DNA of 64,000 bases from Amycolatopsis acidiphila. Its GTDB lineage: Bacteria > Actinomycetota > Actinomycetes > Mycobacteriales > Pseudonocardiaceae. This document shows positions 32,994 through 42,459 of the stretch, piece by piece (within the stretch, counting starts at the first letter, position 1; every line of letters begins with the position of its first letter). The DNA lies in contig NZ_CP090063.1 of the NCBI RefSeq assembly GCF_021391495.1, positions 5,332,001 through 5,396,000 of the forward strand, in the 5' to 3' direction. Both the position numbers and the translations under genes were made by a program. The notes beneath the pieces were generated by a model. That model was not told the DNA's origin. It did no database searches and worked only from the letters and a program-made list of their open reading frames with translations.

Positions 32994-33815
32994 TCAGCTC
33001 GGCGTGGCGCGCTCGGTGGTGACCGGGCACACCACGATCTGGACCTGGGGATTGGCTTCGCGGAAGGACCTGATCAGCTCGGGATCGGCCCCGTCGTCGG
33101 TCACCAGCGTCCACGGCCGCTCCAGCGGCGACCAGTAGGACGTCCATCCACCGGTCAGCTTGGTCGAGTCCGCGACGACGACCACGGTCCGGGCATGCGT
33201 GGCCATCATCGTCTTGAGCGTGCTCTGCTCGAAGGTGCGCGACGCCACGCCACGCTCCGGATCGACCGCGTCGGCCCCGATGAAGGCGACGTCCGCGTGC
33301 AGCGAGCGCACCATCTGCTCCGCGGTCGCCCCGCTGATGGCCTGGTTGATACGGCGCAGCCGGCCGCCCAGCACGACGATCTCGGTGTCGCCGTACTCCA
33401 GCAGGGCACTCAGGGCTGCGACGCCGTTGGTGAAGACGGTGAGTCCGGAAATGGTGCGCAGCACCCGGGCCAGTTGCTCGGTGGTACTTCCGGCGTCCAG
33501 CAGCACCACCTGGTCGGGCTCGACGAACTCGGCCGCGGCCAGCGCGATGGCGCCCTTCTCGGCCGCGTTGGCCTGTTCCCGTTGCCGGACTGACAGCTCC
33601 GCCGACGGCATGCCGAGTACGGCGCCGCCGTAGGTGCGGGTGATGCGCCCCTCGGCCCGCAGCTGGCCGAGATCCCGCCGCACGGTCGCGGTGGACACGC
33701 CCAGCGTGGTGGCCAGTTCCTCCACCGGCAGGGAGCCCTCGCCGCGCTGGACGAGCAGCTCGACGATCCGTTCCCGGCGTTGGTGGCCCGGCATGCGGTT
33801 GCCCGTGCCCTCCAC
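32994..33815 (-). CDS. DeoR-family transcriptional regulator
   Basis: A 273-residue DeoR regulator. The winged helix has LPVEELATTLGVSTATVRRD and TRTYGGAVLGM. The sugar-phosphate sensing domain has LLDAGSTTEQLARVL, FTNGVAAL and VVLGGRLRRINQAISGATAE. I chose the GTG at 33815 because GGGAGGG lies just upstream; a GTG at 33842 is possible. Placed between the catabolic genes and a divergent cyclase-permease pair, it probably represses both and responds to the phosphorylated sugar. Confidence 0.9.
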   Translation of the reverse strand: MEGTGNRMPGHQRRERIVELLVQRGEGSLPVEELATTLGVSTATVRRDLGQLRAEGRITRTYGGAVLGMPSAELSVRQREQANAAEKGAIALAAAEFVEPDQVVLLDAGSTTEQLARVLRTISGLTVFTNGVAALSALLEYGDTEIVVLGGRLRRINQAISGATAEQMVRSLHADVAFIGADAVDPERGVASRTFEQSTLKTMMATHARTVVVVADSTKLTGGWTSYWSPLERPWTLVTDDGADPELIRSFREANPQVQIVVCPVTTERATPS

Positions 33816-33842
33816 GGCACCCTCCCAAGTCTCGGTGCTCAC

Positions 33843-34241
33843 AACGAACAGATCATGTTCAGATCAAGCAGGCCGGTGCGCAAGGGCTGTGCGCCCCGGG
33901 TGGCAATCACCCGCCCGACCGTCGCCTCGTGATCATATCGCGCAGGCTTTGCACGATTCAAGCATACTAGAGTGGTCTTGACAGCAGCCAATGCGCAGTT
34001 AGAGCATGCGTCGATACAAGACCCGCCCGTACCGTGAGCAGATCGTGCAGCGGTGCGGTGTGGGTGACCATGCCGGGAGCAGTCCCGAGTGGAGGAACAC
34101 ATCGTGGTGGAACAAGACTCCTTGGGCACAACCAGCGCCTCCCCCCGACCACGACCGGAGCGATCCAGGGTCGGGGCGACGTGACATCGGTCACCGCCGA
34201 GGACCAGTGACTGACCCAATCACGACTGAGAGGACGCGCTG
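33843..34241. promoter_or_regulatory. Divergent control region of the polyol locus
   Basis: About 400 nt between the DeoR gene and the cyclase gene. Compared with its surroundings it has AT-rich patches, for example GATCATATCGCGCAGG near 33930 and ATTCAAGCATACTAGAGTGG near 33957. These are where promoters and the DeoR operator would be expected. I found no long perfect dyad and no gene. Confidence 0.45.
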
Positions 34242-34946
34242 ATGACGCAGCATGTGCCGGCCGGACCGGTACCCGTGGGCCAGGTGGTGGAGCTCAACCA
34301 CGAGCTCTATCCCGGGGTGCCCACCTATCCCGGGCAGCCCGCGCTGGAGACCGAGGTCATCCGGACCAACGACCACGACGGGTTCCAGCTGACCCGGCTG
34401 CACCTGAACACCCACCACGGCACGCACGTGGACGCCCCCTCGCACTTCGTGTCCGGTGGTCGCGAGACGCTGTCGGACTTCACCGGGGCCCGGCTGGTCG
34501 GCCGGGGTGTAGTGCTCGACGTCCCGGCGGGCCCGGACGAGGGCGTGACCGCCGAGCAGTGCGCGGCGGCGCTGGACGCGCAGGGCGGCCAACTCCCGGA
34601 CAACCCGATCGTCCTGTTGCACACGGGCTTCCAGGATCGCTACGGGCTGGACCCGGAGGTGCACGGCACCCGGCACCCGTTCCTGACCTCGGACGCCGCG
34701 GAATGGCTGGTCGCGCAGGGCACGAAGATCGTGGGTATCGACGCGACGAGTTTCGAGCGGCACGGCAGCGAGATTCCCACCACCACCCCGGCCCACAACC
34801 TGCTGCTCGGCGCCGGCGTGCTGCTGATCGAGGAGCTCGCGGGGCTTGCCAAGGTGACCTGGCCCAACCCGCTCGTCGTGGTGGCGCCGCTACCGCTGCG
34901 CGGTGCGGACGGGGCACCCTGCCGCGTTTTCGCCATCGAGATCTGA
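34242..34946 (+). CDS. Cyclase/kynurenine-formamidase-family metal hydrolase
   Basis: A 234-residue protein with the cyclase family metal-binding motif NTHHGTHVDAPSHF near residue 60 (HxGTHxDxPxH), then IVLLHTGFQDRY and IVGIDATSFERHGSE. Members open or close lactams, lactones or formamides. Next to a sugar dehydrogenase and permease it may hydrolyse a sugar lactone, which is inference. GAGAGGA precedes the ATG. It is probably co-transcribed with the permease 141 nt downstream. Confidence 0.88.
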   Translation: MTQHVPAGPVPVGQVVELNHELYPGVPTYPGQPALETEVIRTNDHDGFQLTRLHLNTHHGTHVDAPSHFVSGGRETLSDFTGARLVGRGVVLDVPAGPDEGVTAEQCAAALDAQGGQLPDNPIVLLHTGFQDRYGLDPEVHGTRHPFLTSDAAEWLVAQGTKIVGIDATSFERHGSEIPTTTPAHNLLLGAGVLLIEELAGLAKVTWPNPLVVVAPLPLRGADGAPCRVFAIEI

Positions 34947-35087
34947 GGTGTCGTTCCCGCGGGATGTGCGCATCACGCGGCGGGCCGATCCAGTCAACGA
35001 CCACAGCCGACCTCGGCGACATTCCCTGTGCCGCCGTGCGGACGGGTGTGAGCGAGCCGAGTGCTGCACGAAAAAAGAGGATGAGAT

Positions 35088-36392
35088 ATGGCGGGCGTCA
35101 ACGACACCGACGTGCGCGGGACGGAAAGAAAGACCCGTCTCGGCATGCCGGTCGAACTATTCTGGGGATACATCGCGATCGCCATCTTCATGGTGGGCGA
35201 TGGCATGGAACAGGCGTTTCTGTCGAAGTACATCATCGACCTGGGCTTCTCGTCGGTCGACGCCGCCCGGCTCATCACGGTGTACGGCGTCGGGGTCGCG
35301 ATATCCGCCTGGCTGGCCGGTGTGCTCAGCGACATCTGGGGACCACGTCGCACCATGACGACCGGGCTCGTGGTGTGGATCGTGTTCCAGATCCTGTTCC
35401 TGACCGTCGGCGTGCGGTCCGGAAACTACCCGGCGATGGTCGTGCTCTACGGATTGCGCGGGCTGGGATACCCGCTGTTCGTCTACTCCTTCCTCGCCCG
35501 GATCGCCTATGTGGCCCCACGACATCGGTTGTCGGCGGCCATGGGATGGTTCTGGTTCTCCTATTCGGTCGGCTATCTGGCTATCGGCAACTACCTGCCG
35601 AGCTTCGCGATCCCGGCGCTGGGCTACATCGGCACGCTGTGGATGGAGGTCGCCTGGATCGCGGTCGGCGGGCTCATCGGCATTTTCCTGGTCCGGACGA
35701 AGGTCGACGCCGCGCCTGAGCCGACGACCTCCGACTCGAAGGTCCGGAAGGCGGTCCGGGGTGTCACCATCGCCTGGCGGGTACCGCGGGTCGGGGTGGC
35801 CGGCATCGTCAAGGTGATCAACCAGTCGGGGCTCTATGGGTTCCCCGTCATGCTGCCGATTTTCCTGACCACCAAAGAGATCGGCTTCACCGTCCCGCAA
35901 TGGCTCCAGATCTGGGGCACCATGGGAGTGGTCAATCTGATCTTCAACGCCATCTGGGGCGCGCTCGGCGACAAGATCGGCTGGGCCCGCCAGGTGCGCT
36001 GGTTCGGCTGCGTCGGCACCGCCATCGCCTCGCTGCTGCTGTACTACGTGCCCGAATGGACCGGCCCCAACTTCTTGGCGATGGTCCTGACGGCGTGTTT
36101 CTTCGGCATCACCATGGCCGCGTTCGTTCCGCTGTCGGCGATCATCCCGTCCCTGGCGCCCCGCGACGAGAAGGGCATCGGCATCTCGATCCACAACCTG
36201 GCCTCCGGACTGGCCAACCTGATCGGACCCGCGATCGTCGGGGTGACCCTGTCGCTGGCCGGTTACCAGGCGGTGGTGTGGGTGTTCGCCGTCATCTATC
36301 TCATCGGCGCCGGGCTGTCCTTTCTGATCGGTGGGGAACACGAGAAGCACCCGGCAGTCGAGCCGCAGGAGGCCACCCCCGCGGCGAGTTGA
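35088..36392 (+). CDS. MFS transporter, polyol permease type
   Basis: A 434-residue major-facilitator protein with 12 predicted membrane segments. The sequence GMPVELFWGYIAIAIFMVGD, GMEQAFLSKYIIDLGFSS and AARLITVYGVGVAISAWLAG is characteristic of the RbtT/DalT/CsbX polyol permeases. GAGGATGAG precedes the ATG. It would bring the substrate of the neighbouring dehydrogenase, kinase and aldolase into the cell. Confidence 0.9.
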   Translation: MAGVNDTDVRGTERKTRLGMPVELFWGYIAIAIFMVGDGMEQAFLSKYIIDLGFSSVDAARLITVYGVGVAISAWLAGVLSDIWGPRRTMTTGLVVWIVFQILFLTVGVRSGNYPAMVVLYGLRGLGYPLFVYSFLARIAYVAPRHRLSAAMGWFWFSYSVGYLAIGNYLPSFAIPALGYIGTLWMEVAWIAVGGLIGIFLVRTKVDAAPEPTTSDSKVRKAVRGVTIAWRVPRVGVAGIVKVINQSGLYGFPVMLPIFLTTKEIGFTVPQWLQIWGTMGVVNLIFNAIWGALGDKIGWARQVRWFGCVGTAIASLLLYYVPEWTGPNFLAMVLTACFFGITMAAFVPLSAIIPSLAPRDEKGIGISIHNLASGLANLIGPAIVGVTLSLAGYQAVVWVFAVIYLIGAGLSFLIGGEHEKHPAVEPQEATPAAS

Positions 36393-36416
36393 GTCACGGC
36401 GCCGCGGCAACGGCAA

Positions 36417-36490
36417 CGGGCACGACAGGCAGGTTCCATGACCGCGAGGCGTTCCACCCCGCGGATCGCGGATCACGCCTGTCGTGCCCG
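36417..36490. terminator. Long inverted repeat downstream of the permease
   Basis: CGGGCACGACAGGC at 36417-36430 pairs perfectly with 36477-36490. The 46-nt spacer contains a smaller CCGCG/CGCGG stem. It starts 25 nt after the permease stop. This could be a transcription terminator for both directions; no U-tract follows, as is usual in high-GC actinobacteria. Confidence 0.45.
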
Positions 36491-36639
36491 CACAGTTCTG
36501 TCACCCGTGGGGGCCCGGGCGGGGCGTTCGCCACGCTGCGTCAGTCCCGCTCGCTGATGCCGGACGCTGCGGGTCTGTCGGTGGTGCCGGATGCGCCGTT
36601 GACGTGCTTCGCCTCTGCTACCGGTACCGCGAGGTAGCT

Positions 36640-36915
36640 GCCGAACGGTTCGTGTTCGGCCTGCTCCCTCTTCCTCGCGCGCCCGCTTCTCCAGTGCCTG
36701 GTCGGTCAGGGTCGGGTCGGGTCCTCCCAGTGCGTTCGCGAGCGCGGAGTTGTCGGCGATGAAGAGTCGTTTGACCGCGCGGGCTTCGGCGTTGGCGTCG
36801 AGTACGGAGTCCTTTTCGGACTTGCCCATCCGCATCGACGACTGGGCGTGCAGGACCAGCGGCGCCCGGTCAATGCGGTAGACCTTCTTCGCCCGCCGCC
36901 GTGCGCGCACCGGCG
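36640..36915 (-). pseudogene. C-terminal fragment of a GMC oxidoreductase
   Basis: The minus strand reads APLVLHAQSSMRMGKSEKDS then VKRLFIADNSALANALGGPD and PTLTDQALEKRA, the active-site-His end of GMC oxidases. The FAD-binding part is absent. It is not simply the missing end of the broken GMC gene at 9.2 kb, since it lies 27 kb away on the other strand. A 29-residue frame at 36981-37070 (MSGQQLRLIVDVYDHDATAT...) also has coding-like codons but no family. Confidence 0.65.
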
Positions 36916-37075
36916 GGCTCGGGACCGAACCGGCAGCGAAACCACTGCGTCGGAACTGCCCCTCGCCGTGCGGTTCCGGGTCACCGGCCGCACTGGTCGT
37001 TGCCCGCGATGGTGGCGGTCGCGTCATGGTCGTACACGTCGACGATCAGCCTCAGTTGCTGTCCGGACATGGCGT

Positions 37076-38257
37076 TCAGCTTTCGGCGGATGCGGGCTCG
37101 ACCGTGGCTTTCGCTGGGCCGGAACGGAGCCTGTGCCCATTGAGCTTGCGGATGAGGAACGGCACCAGCAGGCATACGGCGAACAGGCGCAGGCTCTGCA
37201 CCGTGGACACCACGGGGACGTTCACGCCGGTTGAGTCTGCGGTGGCCAGCACGGCGTTGATACCGCCGGGCGTGGTGGCCAGGTACGCCTCGAGGAACGG
37301 CATGCCGATCGCCTCGGCCAGTAGCCAGGCCAGGCCTGCGCAGGCCGCACAGACCAGCAACGTGGAACCGATGAGGTAGGGCAACAGCCGGCCGACATGA
37401 CGGATGACGGGCCAGGTGAAGCGCAGCCCGACCTCCAAACCGACCACGACGAAGATGACGTCGCGCAGCGGTCCGGCTGGGGTGAACCCGCTGACCGCCT
37501 GGGTGGCGACGGCCGTCGCGGCGACCAGCATCGAACCCAGCAGAACCGGTGCGGGCAGCGAGAACCGCCTGCCCAACTGGCTTCCCAGCAGGCAGATCGC
37601 GGTCAGCACCACCAGGCCGGAAACCTGGTTCGTCGCCGCGATCAGGTGCCCTGGGGTGGGCAATCCGAGTACGACCGCGCCATCGTCCGTCTCCGCCGGA
37701 GGGGAGGGCTGCACGGCCAGGGCGATGAAGGGCGCCGTGAAGGCCACCAGTCCTACCCGAATGTACTGGGCGAAAGCGACCAGGCGATCGTCGGCGCCCA
37801 CATCGCCGGCGCAGGCGACGATCGCCGCGGAACCTCCCGGCGTCATCCCGAGTACGGAATCGGGCAGGTTGATCTTCGTCATGCGCGACAGTCCGAACGC
37901 CACTGCGAAGCAGATACCCACCGTGGCCAACGTGACCGCGGCCAAGGGCAATGTGGTCGTGGCGACCGCGCGCAGGGTCTGCACGTTCAAGTAGGTCCCC
38001 ATCAGCGCGCCGACCAGAGCGTGGCTCGACCCGGTGATCTGCCGGGGCAGGTCGCGCTTGATGATTCCGGTCAGCGCGAGCGCCGCACCGACCAACATCG
38101 CCACCAGCAACTGGGGAGCCGGAACCGCCACCGCTTCGGCAAGTTCGGCCAGGGCATAGGACACTGTCAGGACGGCTGCCCACTGCAGCAGGGCAAGTCC
38201 GGAAGCGGCGTAGCGTCGCGGCGCATCGAGGGCCGTCTTGTTCGTGAATGCCGTCAC
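37076..38257 (-). CDS. AbrB-family membrane protein
   Basis: A 393-residue polytopic membrane protein (about 10 membrane segments) with the internal duplication of the AbrB/AmoA-like PF05145 family. The paired motifs SVLGMTPGGSAAIVACAGDV and YLATTPGGINAVLATADSTG mark the two halves. The GTG start at 38257 is preceded by AGGACGAC; longer frames upstream lack membrane character. The family was once called ammonia monooxygenase-like, but its real activity is unknown, probably transport. Confidence 0.85.
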   Translation of the reverse strand: MTAFTNKTALDAPRRYAASGLALLQWAAVLTVSYALAELAEAVAVPAPQLLVAMLVGAALALTGIIKRDLPRQITGSSHALVGALMGTYLNVQTLRAVATTTLPLAAVTLATVGICFAVAFGLSRMTKINLPDSVLGMTPGGSAAIVACAGDVGADDRLVAFAQYIRVGLVAFTAPFIALAVQPSPPAETDDGAVVLGLPTPGHLIAATNQVSGLVVLTAICLLGSQLGRRFSLPAPVLLGSMLVAATAVATQAVSGFTPAGPLRDVIFVVVGLEVGLRFTWPVIRHVGRLLPYLIGSTLLVCAACAGLAWLLAEAIGMPFLEAYLATTPGGINAVLATADSTGVNVPVVSTVQSLRLFAVCLLVPFLIRKLNGHRLRSGPAKATVEPASAES

Positions 38258-38750
38258 TGTGTCGTCCTGATCTGAGTAGGTCGGGTAGACGCCCACCCAG
38301 GCGACGGCGGTTGGGTAAGTACCAACGCTGATGACCGTACTGTTACTCAGCGACCGGAAAGTAACTCGAAGTGAACGATGCGTGACTTGTCCCTCGTCGC
38401 TCGCGACGGCGCGTCCGGCTCCGGTCACCAGCACTATCTGCATCCGGTTTCCCAGAGCCGGCAGCGGGCGCCGTGACAGCGCCTTGGAACGCGGCCGCTC
38501 TCGATCGACGGGTCTCAGGGGCGCACGGAGCGTCGCTCGTGACGCGGTCCACCCGATTGGCCTAGTGGACGCGACGACCTGCGGAGTTGTGCGAGTTGGG
38601 TGGAAAAAAACCGACGAAAGTACCGAAACCGTCGCGTGATCTTTCGGCAACACAGTGGTTACATAGGTGGCGAATACACATCAACGCACAGTGATGATGG
38701 CGTGACAGTGCTCTGTCGTCGCTCTGCTTCACCAACTGCCGGAGGATCAA
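38258..38750. other. Divergent region between the AbrB-type gene and asnB copy 2
   Basis: 493 nt with no supported gene. The stretch 38600-38700 is unusually AT-rich for this DNA (GTGGAAAAAAACCGACG, TTACATAGGTGGCGAATACA) and is the likely asnB promoter region. Confidence 0.4.
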
Positions 38751-40592
38751 ATGTGCGGAATCACCGGGTGGGTCTCGTTTGGTCGTGACTTGCGCGCGGA
38801 AGAGGTGACCGTCAACGCGATGACCGAGACGATGGCCTGCCGTGGTCCGGACGATCGCGGTACCTGGGTCGTCGAGCATGCCGCACTCGGGCATCGCCGG
38901 CTCGCCATCATCGATTTGCCGGGGGGCCGGCAGCCGATGTCCGTGGAGACGTCCGGCGGTCCCGTGTCGATGGTCTACTCCGGTGAGACCTACAACTTCG
39001 GCGAGCTGCGGGAGGAGCTCTACCGGAGAGGCCACCGGTTGGAGACCGACTCCGACACCGAGGTGGTGCTGCACGGCTACCTCGAGTGGGGTGAGGCCCT
39101 GGCCGAGCGTCTCAACGGGATGTACGCGTTCGCCATCTGGGACTCGCGCGAGAACAAGCTCGTGATGATCCGCGATCGGATGGGCATCAAGCCCTTCTAC
39201 TACTACGAGACGCCCGACGGAGTCCTGTTCGGGTCGGAACCCAAGGCGATCCTGGCCAACCCGATGGCCGAGCGCACCGTCACCCTGGACGGCGTCCGTG
39301 AGCTGTTCGCCTTCGTCAAGACTCCCGGTCACGCCGTATGGGAGGGAATGCGCGAGGTCGAGCCCGGCACCGTCGTGACGGTGAGTGCCGGCGGCCTGCG
39401 CATCCACCGGTACTGGACCTTGGAGACCAGGCCCCACACCGATGGCCAGGAGGCGTCGGTCGCGCATGTGCGGGAACTACTCGAGGACATCGTGCGCCGT
39501 CAGCTGGTCGCCGATGTACCGCGGTGCACCCTGCTCTCCGGCGGTCTCGACTCGTCGGCGATGACGGCGATCGCCGCCCGGCAGTTGGCCGAGAAGGGCG
39601 AGACGGTCCGCAGCTTCGCTGTGGACTTCGTGGGCCAGACGGAAAACTTCATCGCCGATGACCTGCGCGGCACTCCCGACACTCCATATGTTCACGACGT
39701 GGCGGAAAAGTCCGGAACCGAACACCAGGACATCGTGCTCGACTCCCGCGAGCTGGCCGATCCCGAGGTGCGGGCGAAGGTCATCCGCGCGCGTGACATC
39801 CCGATGGGGCTGGGCGACATGGACGCCTCGCTGTATCTGCTGTTCAAGTCGATCCGTCAGCACTCGACGGTGGCCCTGTCCGGCGAGTCTGCGGATGAGG
39901 TGTTCGGCGGTTACAAACAGTTCTTCGATCCGAAGGCTCAGCAGGCCAACACGTTTCCCTGGCTCGTGCAGTTCGCCGAACATTTCGGCGACGACAACAG
40001 TATCCTCACCCCGGCGGTGACCAAGGCATTGGACATGGGCACCTACGTGCAGGATGCCTACGACACGTCGGTCGCCAAGATAGTCCGGCTGGACGGGGAA
40101 TCCGATTTCGAGTGGCGGATGCGGAAGATCTGTTACCTGCACCTGACCCACTTCGTCCGGATCCTCCTCGACCGTAAGGACCGCGCGAGCATGGCGGTCG
40201 GCCTCGAAGTCCGGGTGCCGTTCTGCGATCACCGGCTGGTCGAATACGTCTACAACACGCCATGGTCGTTGAAGACCTTCGACCACAGGGAGAAGTCCTT
40301 GTTGCGTGCGGCGGCCAAGGACGTGCTGCCGCAATCGGTGGTGGATCGAGTGAAGTCCCCTTATCCGTCCACCCAGGACCCGACCTACGCGGTGGCCCTG
40401 CAGGATCACGGCAAGCGCCTGCTCGGCGACAAGAGCCACCCGGTGTTCGAACTGGTCAGCACGGACTGGCTGGCCAGGGCGGTCTCAGTGGACACGCCGC
40501 AGGTCACGCAAGCCTCCCGCCGTGGACTGGAACGGACACTGGACCTGGCACTGTGGCTGGACATGTACAAGCCCACCCTTAAACTGTCGTGA
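38751..40592 (+). CDS. asnB: Glutamine-hydrolysing asparagine synthetase, copy 2
   Basis: A 613-residue AsnB beginning MCGITGWVSFGRDLRAEEVT with nucleophile Cys2. PP-loop LLSGGLDSSAMTAIAARQLA and SGESADEVFGGYKQFFD are present. GGAGG precedes the ATG. It is closely related to the copy at 20 kb along its length but clearly diverged, so the pair is old rather than a fresh duplication. A MarR gene follows 37 nt downstream on the same strand. Confidence 0.93.
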   Translation: MCGITGWVSFGRDLRAEEVTVNAMTETMACRGPDDRGTWVVEHAALGHRRLAIIDLPGGRQPMSVETSGGPVSMVYSGETYNFGELREELYRRGHRLETDSDTEVVLHGYLEWGEALAERLNGMYAFAIWDSRENKLVMIRDRMGIKPFYYYETPDGVLFGSEPKAILANPMAERTVTLDGVRELFAFVKTPGHAVWEGMREVEPGTVVTVSAGGLRIHRYWTLETRPHTDGQEASVAHVRELLEDIVRRQLVADVPRCTLLSGGLDSSAMTAIAARQLAEKGETVRSFAVDFVGQTENFIADDLRGTPDTPYVHDVAEKSGTEHQDIVLDSRELADPEVRAKVIRARDIPMGLGDMDASLYLLFKSIRQHSTVALSGESADEVFGGYKQFFDPKAQQANTFPWLVQFAEHFGDDNSILTPAVTKALDMGTYVQDAYDTSVAKIVRLDGESDFEWRMRKICYLHLTHFVRILLDRKDRASMAVGLEVRVPFCDHRLVEYVYNTPWSLKTFDHREKSLLRAAAKDVLPQSVVDRVKSPYPSTQDPTYAVALQDHGKRLLGDKSHPVFELVSTDWLARAVSVDTPQVTQASRRGLERTLDLALWLDMYKPTLKLS

Positions 40593-40629
40593 GTTCCCTG
40601 GCCCCGATCTGATAGGTGATGAGCGCGCA

Positions 40630-41079
40630 GTGCCGGTGAGTGAGGAGGACGCACTACAGCTGGTCGTCTCGCTACACCGGCTCTTGCGCAGTCTCCGGCG
40701 GGCCAGTGCGAACACGCATATTTCGCCCACCCAGCTCATCGTCATCGCGCAGCTCATGGAGCACGGCCCGTTACGGGTCGGCGAGCTGGCCGACCGCGTG
40801 CCGTGCTCCCAGCCGACCGCGACCACCTGCGTGGCCGGCCTGGAGGCCGGCGGCTACGTCCGCCGCGAACCCGACCCGACCGACGGCCGGGCCACCAAGG
40901 TGACGGTCACCGACGCCGGGCGGCAGGTCCTGCTGTCGATGGCGCACAGCGAAGCCGCCACCTTGACCGAACGACTCGATGTCCTGCCTGCCGAGGAGGT
41001 CGCCCTCGTGCTGGCCGCCACGCCCGTCCTCCGTGCCCTGACCGACCTCCCCCAGTCCCGGACACCGATAACTCCCTGA
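40630..41079 (+). CDS. MarR-family transcriptional regulator
   Basis: A 149-residue MarR regulator. The winged helix is seen in LRVGELADRVPCSQPTATTC then VAGLEAGGYVRREPDPTDGR, ending in VTDAGRQVL. The start is the GTG at 40630 with AGGTGATG upstream. Frame extension into asnB is ignored. It probably shares a transcript with asnB copy 2; its target is unknown. Confidence 0.88.
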   Translation: MPVSEEDALQLVVSLHRLLRSLRRASANTHISPTQLIVIAQLMEHGPLRVGELADRVPCSQPTATTCVAGLEAGGYVRREPDPTDGRATKVTVTDAGRQVLLSMAHSEAATLTERLDVLPAEEVALVLAATPVLRALTDLPQSRTPITP

Positions 41080-41174
41080 TGACGCGGAGTGGCCCTGTTC
41101 TCGATCCATGACCGCCACCTCCACGCCGGGGAGTGGCCTGCACGGTAGCCGCGCTGCTCGATGCCGTGCTCCCT

Positions 41175-41751
41175 GATCTCACCTCGGCAGGGCGTAATCC
41201 CGCAACACCCTGTCGGGAGTACGGTCGCGAGCCGCAACCTGCTCGAGGGCGGTAGCGGCGTAACCCTCGGCAGCGAACAGCTCGGCCGCGGCGTCGATGA
41301 TTCGTTTCCGGGTCGCTCGGGTGCGCGCCGCGACCAGCACCGTGCACGCGACACAGAACCCGATCCCGCAGCCATACTTGGTTCCCGTCAACCCCAGCAC
41401 GTCACGCAGCACCCACAACAGCGGGCGGGCCGCGAAACGGTCATCGACATCGACATCGGCACCGTTCACAGCTTCACGAGAAACTCCTGGGAGCCAGGGC
41501 GGGTATGGTCCTTCGCCAGGGGGCGTGCCAGCGTCGATCCACTGCTGCAGCTTGTCCACCTGCTCGGCGGGCCACGCGCCGTCGCACGGAATCTGACCGC
41601 CGCGCAGTGACCCCACGATGGCATCGGCCTTCTCGACGACGTCGTCGTAGTCGAACAAGTCGAAGGCGGCCAGCGTCGCGTCGCGGTCCTTCTACCGGAA
41701 CCGCGGCTTGATGTCCTGCTCGAAGCTGAGCTTGCCGCCGGATGCCGTCAT
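41175..41751 (-). pseudogene. Mosaic of three gene fragments in one reading frame
   Basis: From an ATG at 41751: MTASGGKLSFEQDIKPRFR, a TAG, then [20 protein letters not shown] and [20 protein letters not shown]. This is a small actinobacterial conserved protein disrupted by the stop. It runs straight into [20 protein letters not shown] and GIGFCVACT, the [2Fe-2S] start of an isoquinoline-oxidoreductase/xanthine-dehydrogenase small subunit. That runs into [20 protein letters not shown], a TetR N-terminus, ending 41179. None of the three is complete. Confidence 0.75.
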
Positions 41752-41872
41752 GTCACGCCCTCACTTCTCCGGTGGAATCACTTCGGATATGCCGACAGGC
41801 GCTGACCCCGCCGTGATGTCCAGGCCATTCGGTGCACGGCGTCAGCCTCACGATGAGGGAGATGAGACGTCA

Positions 41873-42322
41873 TCACCGGAATCCGGCGATGACCACTCGC
41901 CGTCCAAGTTCGAGCACAGGAATGGTGCGGATTCCAGCAGTTTGGCGCGCGTACTCGGCAAAGCCTGGGTAGCGCCGCGCTTGCTCCGCGTAGATCCGGT
42001 CGCGTTCATCGCCGGTCAGATCGCGGACAGTCACGTCGTACGTCTCGGTTCCGCGTTCGACACCGCCGACACCGGCGGCGGTCAAGTTGTGATACCAGGC
42101 GGGGTTGGTGGGCGCTCCACCCTTGGTCGCGAAGACGTAGATGATGTCCGGCTCGGTGTCGTGCGGGAGGTACATCATCGGAGTGACGTACTCCTGCCCG
42201 CTTTTGCGGCCGCGGTGATGCACCAGGACCAGCGGAGCGCCCTCGAAGACCCCGCCGACCTTGCCCTCGTTCGCCCGGAACTCCGCGATGGTCTTCGCGT
42301 TCCCATCGAACGGGTCGCTCAT
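41873..42322 (-). CDS. Deazaflavin (F420)-dependent nitroreductase-family protein
   Basis: A 149-residue protein of the Ddn/F420H2-dependent quinone reductase family. The split-barrel features are LVLVHHRGRKSGQEYVTPMM near residues 31-50 and GAPTNPAWYHNLTAAG near 70. AGGAG precedes the ATG. It would reduce quinones or nitro compounds with reduced F420. The first codons overlap the end of a short relic frame in an ATGA arrangement. Confidence 0.88.
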   Translation of the reverse strand: MSDPFDGNAKTIAEFRANEGKVGGVFEGAPLVLVHHRGRKSGQEYVTPMMYLPHDTEPDIIYVFATKGGAPTNPAWYHNLTAAGVGGVERGTETYDVTVRDLTGDERDRIYAEQARRYPGFAEYARQTAGIRTIPVLELGRRVVIAGFR

Positions 42323-42459
42323 GTCGAACTCCTGTCGTTCACGATCCGGGTCCGCAGCGGCGGGAAGCCGCCGAGCGGGTAGTACGGCACGTGCGTGGTG
42401 TGCTGCTCGGCCGCGGCCCGCAGCACCTCGATCGCAGCTGTGCCGTCGTGCGGCGGCAT
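42319..42459 (-). pseudogene. Aldo/keto reductase fragment
   Basis: A 46-residue frame MPPHDGTAAIEVLRAAAEQH then THVPYYPLGGFPPLRT with high GC3. The VPYYPLGGF stretch matches the IPxYPLGxG strand of aldo/keto reductases. It ends overlapping the start codon of the deazaflavin enzyme and supplies its RBS. The stretch 42460-42640 shows no gene. Confidence 0.45.
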
